Positions 21,137-33,400 of a stretch of DNA of 64,000 nucleotides are shown here, in pieces. Under the pieces are notes generated by a model. The model made no database searches and had not been told where the DNA came from. It worked only from the letters and a program-made list of their open reading frames with translations. Position numbers and translations under genes: made by a program. Position 1 is the stretch's first letter. Each line of letters begins with the position of its first letter. Origin of the DNA: Anisodus tanguticus (Eukaryota > Streptophyta > Magnoliopsida > Solanales > Solanaceae); the NCBI GenBank assembly GCA_034509755.1, contig CM067550.1, positions 15,865,001-15,929,000 of the forward strand. The letters are read 5' to 3'.

Positions 21137-24100
21137 GTAAAATGATGTGACCATTTGATTTTAATGAAGTGTGTCACCACTATATCTAAAAGTTTAAACT
21201 ATTTTAGAGTATATACTATTAGTTACTCACTCTGTCTCAATCTATGATTCATATATTTTTTTAATCTGTCGAAAAAAATATTACTTTTAATAATTATAAA
21301 CAAATTAACTCTAAATTTTTTTAATTATTTATATCCACACAAATGTCTAAAGTTATTATAAACTAAAAATTTTAAAAGTCTTATTTTCTTTTTTTAACTA
21401 TATATTTTTTTTCTTTAATTTTGTGTCTAGTCAAATGATGTCTAATAAATTAAAACGAATGGAATAATTCATTATATCTTTAATACGCTCCTTATGTGCG
21501 GATCTAGGAATGATTTTCATGCGTCAAATAGATCAAAAGTTACTTCCATAATGAGTGACGTTGAATATTGAATTCAATACCTATGCCTACATTATTGATA
21601 TAATATTTAACAGTGTGACTATCTCCTTTAAAGCTTAATAGGGTAAATAATACTCCAATATTTACACGGTATCAACTTAAACTTTTAAATAAGTTAGATC
21701 ATACAATTTATACTTCTTCCCTTCTCTCTCGTTTTATTTTATTATCTTCCTCACTCATTAATTTGATGAAAGTTTTATTTTTTCTTCATTTTCATAGGAA
21801 CGTTTACCAAGAATACTGCAATGCCATGAGCACACTCTCGTCTGGGATCATGGAACTCTTGGGGATGAGCCTCGGCGTGAACCGTAACCATTTTAAACAA
21901 TTCTTTGAAGAAAATGAATCCATTATGAGACTCAACTATTACCCACCATGCCTAAAACCAGACCTCACCTTAGGAACCGGACCTCATTGTGATCCAACAT
22001 CATTAACCATCCTCCATCAAGACAGTGTTGCTGGGCTTCATGTTTTCATGGATAACCAGTGGCGCTCCATCAGTCCAAATCTCAGCGCTTTTGTCGCTAA
22101 CATAGGCGACACTTTTATGGTAAGACATTTTGTTATCATTCATAGGTTCTAATCACTAGTCATTTTAACAAATTGAATTGACGTTTCACAAAACAAAAGT
22201 ATTAATCCTGCTGTCTCAATTTATATAAAGGTATTTGATTGAGTATAAGAATAAAAAGTTTTTTTTTTCTATTGTTATTATAAAATAAGAAGTAAATATT
22301 TGTGTGATTATAAATCATCTTTTTAAGGGTAAATTAGGAAGTAATGTCAAGTTGTTACTAAATATAGAAATGTGTCGTTCTCTTTGATACTGACTAAAAA
22401 GAAAAAAATATCACGTAAATTGGAACAAAAAAAAGTATTTAAGCATAAGAGGTCCTTTTCTGCCGGAAAAGTAAAAAAGTCAAGTGCTAACGAGCGGGGC
22501 CCGGAATAGCATGATGTCTTTGTCGGGAGCTTCCATCCCATCAAGCTCGGCTCCGTACTCCCCGTCTGCCTATCTCACACTCCCAAAGCAAATTATTTGT
22601 TCCATTCAATTTATTTGACACTATTTCTTCACTAGTCTATTCCAAATAGAATTACATATTTTTTATATTTAAAAACGATTAATTTTAAACTTTTCATTTT
22701 GATTCTAATGAAATGCTTTACACTTAAACTTACAATTTTTAGAAGTTTTTTTAGCACACAAATATTATAATATGTTTAATAGCATAAGTTTTAAGAGTCG
22801 TCATTTCTTTCTTATTAAACTTTGGACCAAACTCATATTGAACCAAATAAATTAGCAGTGGGAGTACTTTTCGTTTTTCAAATTCACACTTACTGCTCCA
22901 ATTAATAGATTTTATTTAATTGAGACATTTAAAAGAGATAGCGAGCAGATAAACACTCTTATTATTAAGGCTCTTAAATAGTGTATTTTAAAGTGTACAA
23001 AAACTATAGAAAACAAATACTCCATAGGAGACCAGTAGCATGTACGTGACTATAATAGATACGGTTGCTGGCGCTATTCTTTTCATATATATTAATTGGA
23101 CGTACAACATAATGTCTTTTGTCACATTACAAGTTGAAATTTTAGGTAAAGTGAAACTTGTTGGGTATTGATATTGGTGAATGGGAAATGATTGGAAAGA
23201 AAAGTGAGAGTTGTCCCACATCGGTAGTGGAAAGAAAAGTGGGAGTTCCCTCTTGCTTTATAAAATAAGCATTTGTCCCACATCGGTAGTGGAAAGAAAA
23301 GTTCTTCTACTTATAAGTAGAATTACTCCTTCTTGTCAGTAAAAGGGTTGAGGGGGCAAGGACCCCTCGCGCCGTCGTCGTCGCTCGCTCGATTCGGATT
23401 CGGATTCGGATTCGGATTCGGATTCGGTCAAATGATTTGATTGATAATCTTTTTGGACCAAATTTTCTTTAATTTTTAGACTGGAACTACCTCTGCCCCG
23501 CGACCCGATTTCTTGGACCAAACTCATACTGAACTAAAACAGTTTGTCGATTTGACAGTGACAAACGAATAATGGCAATTGAGACTGGAACTACCTCTGC
23601 GAATACGGTTACTCCTACAACCCGCACCGCTGTGCCACCGGCTGAGAAACCTGCGAAGTTCACCGGTGCCAACTTTAAAGGATGGCAGCAAAGAATGTTC
23701 TTTTGTCTTACCACCCTTGGTATACAAAAGTTCACCAGTGAGGACCCTCCCGTGCCTGCCGCCGACATGCCTGACAACCAACAGTTCATGGTTACTGAGG
23801 CTTGGAAACAGGCTAATTTTTGTGCAAAGGCTACATTTTGAGTGCCTTAGAAGATGACTTGTACAACGTCTACAAAGTGCAAGAGAGACTTCCAAAGAAT
23901 TATGGAGTGCACTTGAAAAGAAGTACAAAAGCGAAGATGCTTGCTTGAAGAAGTTTGTGGTTGCCAAATTCCTAGACTACAAAATGGTGGATGGAAAAAC
24001 CGTTGGAACCCAAGTTCAAGAGCTTCAACTTATCTTCCATGACCTTATTCTTTGAAGGTATGGTAGTAAATGAAGCGTTCCAAGTGGCCGCAATGATTGA

Positions 24101-27100
24101 GAAGTTGCCGCCCTCATGGAAAGATTTCAAGAATTATCTTAAGCACAAAAGAAAGGAAATGAAGTTGGAAGATCTTGTGATTCGTCTCAAGATCGAGGAA
24201 GATAACAAAACCGCCGAGAAGAGGTATCGTAAGACTTCACCAATTGAAGGGGCAAACATCGTTGAAGATGTTGCTCCGAAAAAGAACAAGAAAAGGAAGA
24301 GGCTTTCGGAAAGGAGAAGGATTCCAACAAGAAAAAGTTCAAGGGCAAATCGCTTTAATTGTGGGAAAGTCGGCCACAAAGCCCCGCATTGTCGTCTCCC
24401 GAAAAGAACAAGGGAAAAGGACAAGCCAATATGGTGGAAAAGAATGATGATATGGATGATCCGTGTGCAATGCTATCGGAGTGCAATTTGGTTGGAAACC
24501 CAAAGGAGTGGTGGCTTGATTCGGTGCCACTCGACATGTTTGCGCTACAAAAGAAGCATTTGCAACCTATGCTCCCGCCGGACCCGAAGAGGTCTTGTTT
24601 ATGGGAAATACCGCAACGACCAAGGTTGAAGGATATGGGAAGATACTTCGAAGATGACTTCCGGCAAGGTCTCGACTCTCAACAATGTTATGCACGTTCC
24701 AACAATTCGGAAGAATTTAGTTTCACCGGACTACTCGTCAAAAACGGGTTTAAATGTGTGTTGGTTAGTGAGAAAATTGTAATAAGTAAGAATGATTTGT
24801 TCATAGGAAAGGGCTACCTCACCGAGGGCCTTTTCAAACTCAATGTAATGGTTGTTGACAAGTATTAATAAGAATTCGACTTCGTCTTACTTATTGGAGT
24901 CAAATAATTTATGGCATGTTCGTTTAGGACATGTCAACTACAAAACCTTGCGAAAATTGATTAATTTAGAAGTATTGCCTAAATTCGAGTGTAATGAATC
25001 TAAATGTGAAATCGTGTCGAATCTAAGTTTGTTAAACATCCATATAAGTCTATTGATAGGAATTCAAATCCTTTAGACTTAATTCACACAGATATATGTG
25101 ATATGAAGTCAATACCATCTCGCGGTGGGAAAAAGTATTTTATAACTTTTATTGACGATTGCACTCGATATTGTTATGTGTATTTGCTTAATAGTAAGGA
25201 TGAAGCAATTGATGCATTTAAGCAATACAAAAACGAAGTGGAAAATCAATTAAATAAAAAGATAAAAATGATTAGAAGTGATAGGGGAGGAGAGTACGAA
25301 TCTCCTTTTGCAGAGATATGTTTAGAATATGGAATTATTCATCAAACTACGCCCCTTACACACCACAATCAAATGGAATTGCGGAAAGAAAAAATCGAAC
25401 ATTAAAGGAAATGATGAATGCCTTACTAATAAGTTCGGTTTACCGCAAAGCTTGTGGGGGAAGCTATCCTTACAACTAACCGAATACTCAACGGGGTGCC
25501 CCACAAAAAACACAATCTATTCCATATGAACTATGGAAAGGAAGAAAACCCAACTTGTAATATTTCAAAGTGTGGGGGTGTTTAGCAAAGGTCCAAGTTC
25601 CTTTGCCCAAAAGGGTAAAAATCGGACCAAAAACTGTGGATTGTGTTTTTATTGGCTATGCTACAAACAGCAAAGCTTGTCGGTTTTTGGTTCACAAATC
25701 GGACAATCCCGAAATACATGTTAAAACGGTAATTGAATCAGATAATGCTAAATTCTTTGAAAACACTTATCCGTATAAAACTGAATGTGAGTCGTCAAGT
25801 GAAAGATCTAAGCGACCGTGGGAAGAACCAAAGGAAAATACACCAAGTAAAAAGGATGCAAGGCGTAGCAAACGTCAAAGGACATCTACTTCCTTTGGAC
25901 CAGATTTTGTGACATTCTTGCTTGAAAATGAGCCTCAAACATTTAAAGCTGCGATGTCTTCTTCTGATTCAGCATTTTGGAAAGAGGCAGTCAATAGTGA
26001 GATTGAATCAATTTTGAACAATCATACATGGGAATTGGTTGATCTTCCTCCTGGAAATAAACCTTTAGGATCAAAATGGATTTTTAAAAGGAAAATGAAA
26101 GCTGATGGCACTATTGACAAATATAAGGCAAGACTTGTGGTCAAAGGGTATAGACAAAAAGAAGGCCTTGATTACTTTGACACATACTCGCCGGTAAAAA
26201 GAATAACATCTATTCGAGTGTTAGTAGCACTGGCGGCCGTATATGGTCTTGAAATCCATCAAATGGATGTCAAGACAAACTTTCTTAAATGGAGAATTGG
26301 AGGAAGAAATTTACATGGAACAACCTGAGGGCTTTGTGGTTCCTGGTAAAGAAAGGAAAGTGTGCAAACTTGTTAAGTCACTTTATGGACTTAAACAAGC
26401 ACCCAAACAATGGCATGCAAAATTTGACCAAACAATGTTGGCAAATGGATTTAAGATTAATGAGTGTGACAAATGTGTTTACATTAAAAATACTCCAAAT
26501 CATGAAGTCATTGTTTGTTTATATGTTGATGACATGTTGATAATGAGTAGAGATATTACCGATATAAATGCTACGAAGCGTATGCTTGCTAGCAAATTTG
26601 ATATGAAAGACTTAGGAGTTGCTGATTTGATCTTAGGCATCAAAATTTATAAAACTCCACAAGGTCTAGCATTATCGCAGTCTCATTATATTGAAAGAGT
26701 ACTTGACAAGTTTAAGTATTTAAATTTCAATGTTGTAAAGACTCCAATTGATGTAAGTTTTGCACTTCAAAAGAATAAAGGTGAAAGTGACTCACAATTG
26801 GACTATGCACGAGTTTTGGGAAGTTTGATGTATATTATGAATTGTACATGACCAGATATAGCATGTGCTATAAGCAAGCTGAGTCGATTCACGAGTAATC
26901 CCAATCAAACTCATTGGATGGCAATGAAACGAGTCTTGGGGTATTTAAAACACACCCAAGACTATGCTTTGCATTATAACAAATATCCCGCCGTGATCGA
27001 AGGATATAGTGATGCAAATTGGATCACCGGATCATTTGAAGTTAAATCCACGAGTGGTTATGTTTTCACAATTGGGGGTGGATCGGTGTCTTGGAAATCA

Positions 27101-29260
27101 TCAAAAAGACATGCATCGCCCGCTCTACAATGGAATCGAATTTATAGCTTTAGACAAGGCCGGTGAAGAAGTCGAATGGCTCCGGAATTTCTTAGAAGAT
27201 ATTCCATTCGGCCCAAACCTTTGGCTCCTATATGTATACATTGTGACGGTCAAGCGGCAATAGGTAGGGTAAGGGGAGCGTAATGTACAACGGAAAATCT
27301 CGTCACATACGACGAAGACACAATACCGTTAGACAACTCCTCTCTAGTGGCGTTATCACGATTGACTATGTAAAGTCAAGAGATAACGTGGCGGATCCGC
27401 TTACAAAAGGCTTATCTAGAGAGGGAGTTAGTAGATCATCAATGGGAATGGGGTTAAGGCCGAGGACAAGTCATCATGGCGGTAACTCTACCTAGTAGAC
27501 TGGAGATCCCAAGAGCTAGGTTCAAGGAGATCAAACAAAGTTGTGACTGACGGTTCAACATTGTCAAATAACTCAACCCATTCTCGGATGAAGACAATGT
27601 TCAGAAATAAGGATAAAATCTTATGGCTTGTTAATGAGTTAATAAAGCATTAAGGTTATTTAATGATTATCTAAACCTGGCAGTGTATGACCAGATAATG
27701 TGGCTATAGGACCACATGTTTAGAAATCACCTATGTGAGTGTTAAGTGTAAGCCGCTTTAAAGGGGAATGACAGTAAAGGCCCATTCTCTACACACTCAT
27801 GAAACCAGGAGGTGTTCATGGCTGAAACGAACACAACGGTGAGAATCATAAACGGTTGAGGGTTGATTGTGTGACTTATGTTGTCTAGGTATACAACAAA
27901 GTTCGACGGTTCAAAGATATCAAATCTACCGATTGATCGAGTATATCCGATATAAGTTCACTACGGAAAGTTCAAAGGGAAACCTACTTATCCAGATGCA
28001 GTCAATTCTCACTTGTATATCACACTTGTCCGCGCTTTTATATTATAGCCATTCCCAATTCATGTGGGGGATTGTTGGGTATTGATATTGGTGAATGGGA
28101 AATGATTGGAAAGAAAAGTGGGAGTTGTCCCACATCGGTAGTGGAAAGAAAAGTGGGAGTTCCCTCTTTATATAAAATAAGCATTTGTCCCACATCGGTA
28201 GTGGAAAGAAAAGTTCTTCTACTTATAAGTAGAATTACTCCTTCTTGTCAGTAAAAGGGTTGAGGGGGCAAGGACCCCTCGCGCCGTCGTCGTCGCTCGC
28301 TCGGCTCGGCTCGGCTTCGGATTTGGATTTGGATTTGGATTTGGTCAAATGATCTGATTGATTGATAATCTTTTTGGACCAAATTTTCTTTAATTTTTAA
28401 TTATTTAATTAATCATTATTTAATTAAATTAATTAACTTATCCAATCCTACCCGTTAGTGACCCTGACCCGCGACCCGGCCGGATCCGCGTGTCTGACCC
28501 GCGACCCGATTTCTTTTCCTTATTTAAATTTTCCACCATTTTCAGTGGCTGTTCCGAAAGGTTGCAAACCTTCAGAAACAGTACTTCCATGGCTATAAAT
28601 TCGTTTGATTCCTCAGAATATTACTTACTAATTTTCTGAACTACAAAATCTTCTTCTTCTTTCGCACGAATAAATTCGTGTGATATACTACCGTTGAGTG
28701 GTTCGCCGCTACCGAGTTTGAAGTACTACTATTACGGTAAGATAATCGTTCTATCCCGGGAGGGGATATTCCATCAACCTTGAGATCTTTGTGAGGGGAA
28801 TAATTTCCTTAAGGACACACTTTGAACTAAGTGGGCTCAATTATATTCTGAAAAATTATTCTTATTTTTTCAACACTGATTCTGTTTATTTTCAGTGTTT
28901 ATTGTTTACTAGTTTTTTGGAATACAGATTAATAACAAAACTTAACTCAATGTGACATTTTTGTTTGTCCCCCCCCCCCCCCCTTTGCAGGCACTCTCAA
29001 ATGGAAGGTACAAAAGTTGTTTGCACAGAGCAGTAGTAAACAGCAAAACACCTAGAAAATCTCTTGCTTTTTTTCTTTGCCCTAAGAAGGATAAGGTGGT
29101 GAGCCCACCAGCAGAATTGGTGGACTCAAATAATCCTAGAATATATCCTGACTTTACCTGGAAAACCTTCCTTGAGTTTACACAGAAGCATTATAGAGCT
29201 GATATGAACACTCTCCAAATCTTCTCCAATTGGCTTCAGCAGAGAACTGCAGAGGTTTAA
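20583..29260 (+). CDS. GA20ox: Gibberellin 20-oxidase, three exons, intact
   Basis: Encodes a soluble 2-oxoglutarate/Fe(II) dioxygenase that oxidises C-20 of GA12/GA53 stepwise to GA9/GA20, a rate-controlling step of gibberellin synthesis. The exons 20583-21136, 21798-22119 and 28991-29260 join to 381 codons, within the usual family length. Starting at the second ATG (20589), which gives MAIDCM, yields 379. Visible motifs: LPWKET (149-154), NYYPPC (231-236), iron ligands H248, D250 and H304, and the 2-oxoglutarate-binding R314 and S316. Introns begin GT and end AG; intron 1 is 661 bp. Intron 2 is 6.9 kb because it holds Copia-2. No stop or frameshift was seen, so the gene is probably functional if the long intron is spliced. 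Which paralogue it is (GA20ox1, 2 or other) cannot be told. Confidence 0.93.
21236..21464. mobile_element. Stowaway-like MITE in intron 1 (degenerate)
   Basis: The left end ctcactctgtctcaatc (21236) and the inverted right end (ttccattcgttttaatt) are diverged copies of the plant 'ctccctccgtctc' terminus. TA lies on both sides (21234-21235 and 21465-21466). AT-rich core without an ORF. Confidence 0.5.
21798..22119 (+). CDS. GA20ox: GA20-oxidase exon 2
   Basis: Completes codon 185 and covers residues 186-292. It contains NYYPPC and the H248/D250 iron ligands (GPHCDPTSLTILHQD). Acceptor catag|gaacg; donor tttatg|gtaaga, phase 0. Confidence 0.92.
22205..22435. mobile_element. Stowaway-like MITE in intron 2
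   Basis: The left end carries ctgtctcaatttatata and the right end carries its inverse (acgtaaattggaacaa). TA flanks both sides within a larger shared agtatt (22198-22203 and 22434-22439). Confidence 0.5.
22595..22867. mobile_element. Degenerate MITE-like inverted repeat in intron 2
   Basis: The left segment ccattcaatttatttgac and the right segment ccaaataaattagcagtggg are partial inverted repeats, similar to the Stowaway-like ends elsewhere in this gene. Boundaries are approximate. Confidence 0.35.
23159..23478 (+). repeat. Copia-2 5' LTR, truncated
   Basis: Starts tgttgggtattgatattgg and aligns with the 3' LTR up to 'ctttaattttta', then is lost. It carries two copies of gtcccacatcggtagtgg (near 23214 and 23276), as does the 3' LTR (near 28127 and 28186). 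This resembles the tandem U3 boxes known from tobacco Tnt1. A hexamer repeat (attcgg)n occupies 23391-23427. Confidence 0.9.
23572..27495 (+). pseudogene. Copia-2 gag-pol pseudogene
   Basis: Gag begins at ATG 23572 (MAIETGTTSANTVT) and shifts frame near 23840. The zinc knuckle near 24350-24395 reads RFNCGKVGHKAPHC, so the first cysteine of CCHC is replaced by arginine. At 24510-24540 the protease WWLDSGATRH motif is broken by loss of one base just after LDS. Then follow pre-integrase (LWHVRLGHVNY, about 24910), integrase (RGGKKYFITFIDDCTRYCYV near 25120 and RSDRGGEYESPF near 25275), reverse transcriptase (25960-26850, including YVDDMLIMS) and RNase H (26900-27495). At least six breaks separate the frames. 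No functional polyprotein is possible. Confidence 0.92.
28073..28937 (+). repeat. Copia-2 3' LTR (865 bp)
   Basis: Starts tgttgggtattgatattgg and ends gattaataaca. The hexamer that reads attcgg in the 5' LTR reads atttgg here (28321-28344). TATA-like ctttatataaaat lies near 28164. Confidence 0.93.
28991..29260 (+). CDS. GA20ox: GA20-oxidase exon 3
   Basis: Covers residues 293-381 and the stop codon. It holds H304 (SCLHRAVVNS) and the R314-x-S316 motif that binds 2-oxoglutarate. The acceptor is ctttgcag|gcactc, preceded by a run of about 15 C residues. That is an unusual polypyrimidine tract, but the Copia-2 target site lies upstream of it, so the acceptor itself was not disturbed. Confidence 0.92.
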   Translation, partial: ALSNGRYKSCLHRAVVNSKTPRKSLAFFLCPKKDKVVSPPAELVDSNNPRIYPDFTWKTFLEFTQKHYRADMNTLQIFSNWLQQRTAEV

Positions 29261-29889
29261 TTAAGACCTAATAAGTTTAATTTCTGGTAGAGTTTGTGAC
29301 ATCAAAGGTAGATCAAGACCTTAGTCTTTTGTTTGGAGTTTATGTACGTAGTACTTTTTTACGGTATCAAATACTCCTAGTTGACTTACAAAAACGGGAA
29401 CTGTTTATTGCAAGACATATATGATAACCTAAAGAAAAATACTACTAATAATAACATAAAATATACGGCAAATTACACTTATAATAATGTAAATATTCTT
29501 TTAGCTGTCAATAGCATATTTTATCTATTGCAACATGTTATATATTTACTTTATTTTCTGGGCTAATTGGTTAAGCTTATTATATAAAATTATTTATTGT
29601 TATAGCTCACTTTAATATGATGGTTTGAAAAAATTGAACATATATATGTGCACATTCTCTCAAACAAAGACGATGCCGAAATTGAATGAAATAACTGGAG
29701 TAATAAGTTAAATGGGGTAAATTGGTGTGAGAAATCTCTCTCTGGAGAAGTCGGAAGATCTTGGAGGAAGGAAGCATGTTTCCAATGAAAAACTAAGATT
29801 TAAAAAGGTGAATATAAAGGAGTAGAAAAGATGTGAGGGAAGGAATAAAAGAGCTGTACGGATTAATTTTGTGCTCATTTGTTTTGGGT
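29261..29889. other. GA20-oxidase 3' flank, no further gene
   Basis: AT-rich DNA between the stop codon and the Copia-3 target site. It must hold the 3' untranslated region and polyadenylation signals, but no single aataaa-type site stands out. Confidence 0.45.
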
Positions 29890-29894
29890 AAAAT

Positions 29895-30334
29895 TGTTAA
29901 ACAGAGCAATATACATGTGATATACACTGAATATACAACAGTGTATATCACATATATATCACTAGCAAAGCAGCAAAACAGAGGTGCAGTCAGTTGGGCC
30001 TCTCGGCCGGTGGCCCAAACCAAAGAGCGGCAAAGCAAGGCCTTTCACCTCTAGGCGGTGGGCCGATAGTAGCCCGATTCCGGCCCATCACGGGATCACA
30101 GCTATGATCAAAGCAAAACAGTAGATATAAGTTGTATATTAAGGAAAGAATATTGTGTGTATATTGTAGTATATTTATTACCATAATTAGGATATACACT
30201 TACCATAATTGTATAGTTAGAATTATGGTAGAATAAGGTTTTAGGAATAGATTAGGAATAGGATTCTCCTATTTTGTAACTTGTATATATATCTATTCAA
30301 TCAATGAAAATAATTAAGGGGATTATTTCTTTCA
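29895..30334 (+). repeat. Copia-3 5' LTR (440 bp)
   Basis: tgttaaacagagc...ggattatttctttca. It contains a perfect 15-bp inverted repeat, atgtgatatacactg (29915) with its reverse complement at 29939-29953, and a GC-rich patch of ggcc motifs (29995-30100). Confidence 0.95.
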
Positions 30335-30499
30335 TGGTATCAAAAGACTAGGTCTAAACAAAAGTTTTCTTCTCTCAAACTTTTGCCTCCTTGGCCGAGA
30401 CAACCCCCCCCCCCTCCCTCGGGTTTTCTCTCCAAATATCTCGTCTTCCGCTCTCAAAAACCTCTCTTAAATTTATCCTCCTTCTTTGTTCTTTCAAAT

Positions 30500-33400
30500 A
30501 TGTCTAAGAACAATTTTCACCCTGCCCTCACGGTTTCCAATATCAAGCTAAGTGTCCCTATTTTCCTTGAGATGGAAAACGTTCAATATGCAACGTGGGC
30601 AGAGTTGTTTAAAATTCACGCTATATCTTATCAAGTTCTTCATCACATCATTCCTCCCGCTAGACCCCGTCCTGCGGAGGATCCTGAGCTATGGATTACA
30701 CTTGATGCTACCGTTCTTCGGTGGATATACGCCACTATTTCAGTGGATCTTCTACAGACGATTATGGAGCCAGATACCACGGCTATGGCTGCATGGAATA
30801 GATTGCGTGACATATTCCAAGACAACCAACATTCCCGTGTCGTCACACTCGAGCAGGAATTCTCTCTCGTTCGAATGGACGTATTTTTGAACGTTTCTGC
30901 ATATTTTAAGAAACTAAAGGAATTGGCGGATCAACTCCGTAATGTTGGCGCACCGGTAACAAATAATCGTCTAGTTCTACAGTTGGTTGCCGGTCTTTCG
31001 GAGGCCTATAATGGTGTTGGAACTCTCCTTCGCCAAAGCAACCCTCTTCCAGACTTTCATCAAGCCCGCTCCATGCTGACGTTGGAAGAAGCCGGTTTGG
31101 CTAAAAAGGCGGCTACCAGAGGAAGCCCAGTTGGCATGATGGCATCCTCTCCTAGTCCTTCGGGTTTTGTTAATAATTCGGGCCAAAACCATAATAATGG
31201 TGGAGGCAAGAATAATCGCAAAAATAACAAAAACCGCGGGGGCAAACGAGGCGGTTCTAGTGCGGTGATCAACAAACCGGCGGTGGGTCCCATCCGGGGT
31301 ACAGTGGCCCACCACCACCGTGGGCCCAGCAGTGGGGCTAGTGGCATGGAACCCGCACCCTCCAGCAGTTTTTGCCAGCGGTCAGTGGGCTGGCCAACAG
31401 TCCAGGCCCAATACCCAGCATTGGCGGCCCACTGGCCAGTGGCCCAACAACGGCACCCACAGAAGTTACGACCCAGTTCCAGCACGGCCAGGAGTCCTTG
31501 GGCCCAGACCTCCGCAAGCCCATCATGCAGCAGGCCCAACTCAGACCGATATCGAGGTCGCGATGCACACGTTGGAATTGACTCAACCGGACCCAAATTG
31601 GTACATGGACACCGGGGCCACTACTCACATGACTTCCGAATCAGGTACTCTCTCATCTTATTACAATTTGAGCACCCCTCGGGGAATAATTGTTGGTAAT
31701 GGCAGTTCTATTCCAATTCTAGGGTATGGTCAGAAAACGTTGTCTCCTCCCAATCCACCACTCCTCTTGAAAAATACTTTACATGCTCCTAAATTGATTA
31801 AAAATTTAGTGTCTGTCCGAAAGTTCACAAATGACAATTCTGTTTCTGTTGAATTTGATCCTTTCGGTTTCTCTGTGAAGGATTTCAAGACGGGGAGTCA
31901 TCTCATGAGGTGTGATAGTAGGGGGGATCTGGTATCCTATCATGCCCGGTTTCATCCATCGAGTCCAGCCTTGCCATCAGCTTTTGCAGCCATCTCTCCT
32001 TCCATGTGGCATGCTCGTCTGAGTCATCCGGGATCTTCTATTTTATCAGCTTTAGATAAAAATAGCTTTATTTCTTGTAAGGGTACGAGTCGTACTCCAA
32101 TTTGTCAGTCTTGTTCATTAGGAAAAATTGTTAAATTGCCATTTGTAGACTCCAATTCTCATACTTCTATGCCATTTGACATTATTCATAGCGACTTATG
32201 GACATCTCCTGTTCTTAGTTCAATGGGTCATCGATATTATGTTCTCTTTTTAGATGATTATTCTAGATTTTTGTGGACGTTTCCAATTGCGAATAAATCA
32301 CAAGTGTTTTCCGTCTTCATAAAATTTAGAGCGTTCATTCGTACTCAATTCGAAAGAGAAATAAAAAATATTCAATGTGATAATGGGAAAGAGTATGACA
32401 ATAGGGAGTTTCGAGAATTTTGTGCTACTCATGGGATAAATTTTCATTTTTCATGTCCTCATACATCTTCACAAAATGGGAAAGCCGAACGCAAAATTCG
32501 TTCCATAAATAACATTGTCCGAACTCTCCTAATCCATGCCTCCATACCTCCATATTTTTGGCATCATGCTCTACAAATGGCCACTTACCTTCTTAACATA
32601 ATTCCATCTAAAGGTCTGACATATTCTTCCCCTCTCAAAATCTTATATAATAAGAACCCTTCTTATTCTCACCTTCGGATTTTTGGGTGCTTGTGTTATC
32701 CGTTATTCCCATCCACCACAATTAACAAACTTCAGGCTCGGTCTACCCCGTGTGTGTTTTTGGGTTATCCGTCAAATCATCGTGGTTATAAGTGTTTTGA
32801 TTTATCCTCCAAGAACATCATAATCAATCGCCATGTCATTTTTGATGAAACTCAATTCCCATTTACGAAAGTTCATACTCCCGAACCAAAGTCATATAAT
32901 TTTTTGGATGACCAAATATCCTCGTATATTATTCGGAATTTTTCGGACATCTCCCGTACCCAAAATCCTCCAGCGGGCCCACTGCCCGCTGGACCAATAA
33001 TACCGCCACACAATTCAGCCACTGGAACAGTTCCCAAAGAATCGGGCAGGCTGCCAGCCCCAATTCTCGGAACCGCTCCTCCGAATCGATTCCGCCCTTG
33101 TACCGATTTGGGCCAGCAGGCCCACTGCCTGCTGGCCAGTCCGTCCCGAGCCCAGAAAATTCCCAAAATTCCATCACTTCTTCCTCGAGTCATAGATCGG
33201 TCACTCGTAGTCAGCGGGGTATTTTTACACCTAAAAGACATTTTAATTTACATTATGATGTCTCTAAATCCCCCTTGCCCCGCAATCCTGTGTCCGCATT
33301 AAATGACCATAATTGGAAAATTGCTATGACTGATGAATATAATGCTCTTATTGATAATAAGACGTGGGAGTTGGTGCCCCGTCCATATGGTATTAATATT

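Larger units (their letters stand above)
23159..28937 (+). mobile_element. Copia-2, TNT1-94/Tork-like element inside GA20ox intron 2
   Basis: Inserted in the same orientation as the host gene. The target-site duplication aaact is seen at 23154-23158 and 28938-28942. The 3' LTR is complete (865 bp). The 5' LTR survives only for its first ~320 bp; the rest and the primer-binding site are deleted and replaced by short filler. A purine tract (catgtgggggat) precedes the 3' LTR at 28061-28072. The 3' LTR ends only 53 bp upstream of exon 3. Confidence 0.95.

Noticed and set aside
23513..23545. Filler 'ttggaccaaactcata' copied from the host intron at 22822
   Set aside because: A similar ttggaccaaa also exists in the LTR itself (23453), and the match is short and imperfect, so the source cannot be decided.
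31060..31628. Minus-strand ORFs opposite the Copia-3 gag linker
   Set aside because: Same cause: low-complexity GC-rich DNA read in reverse.
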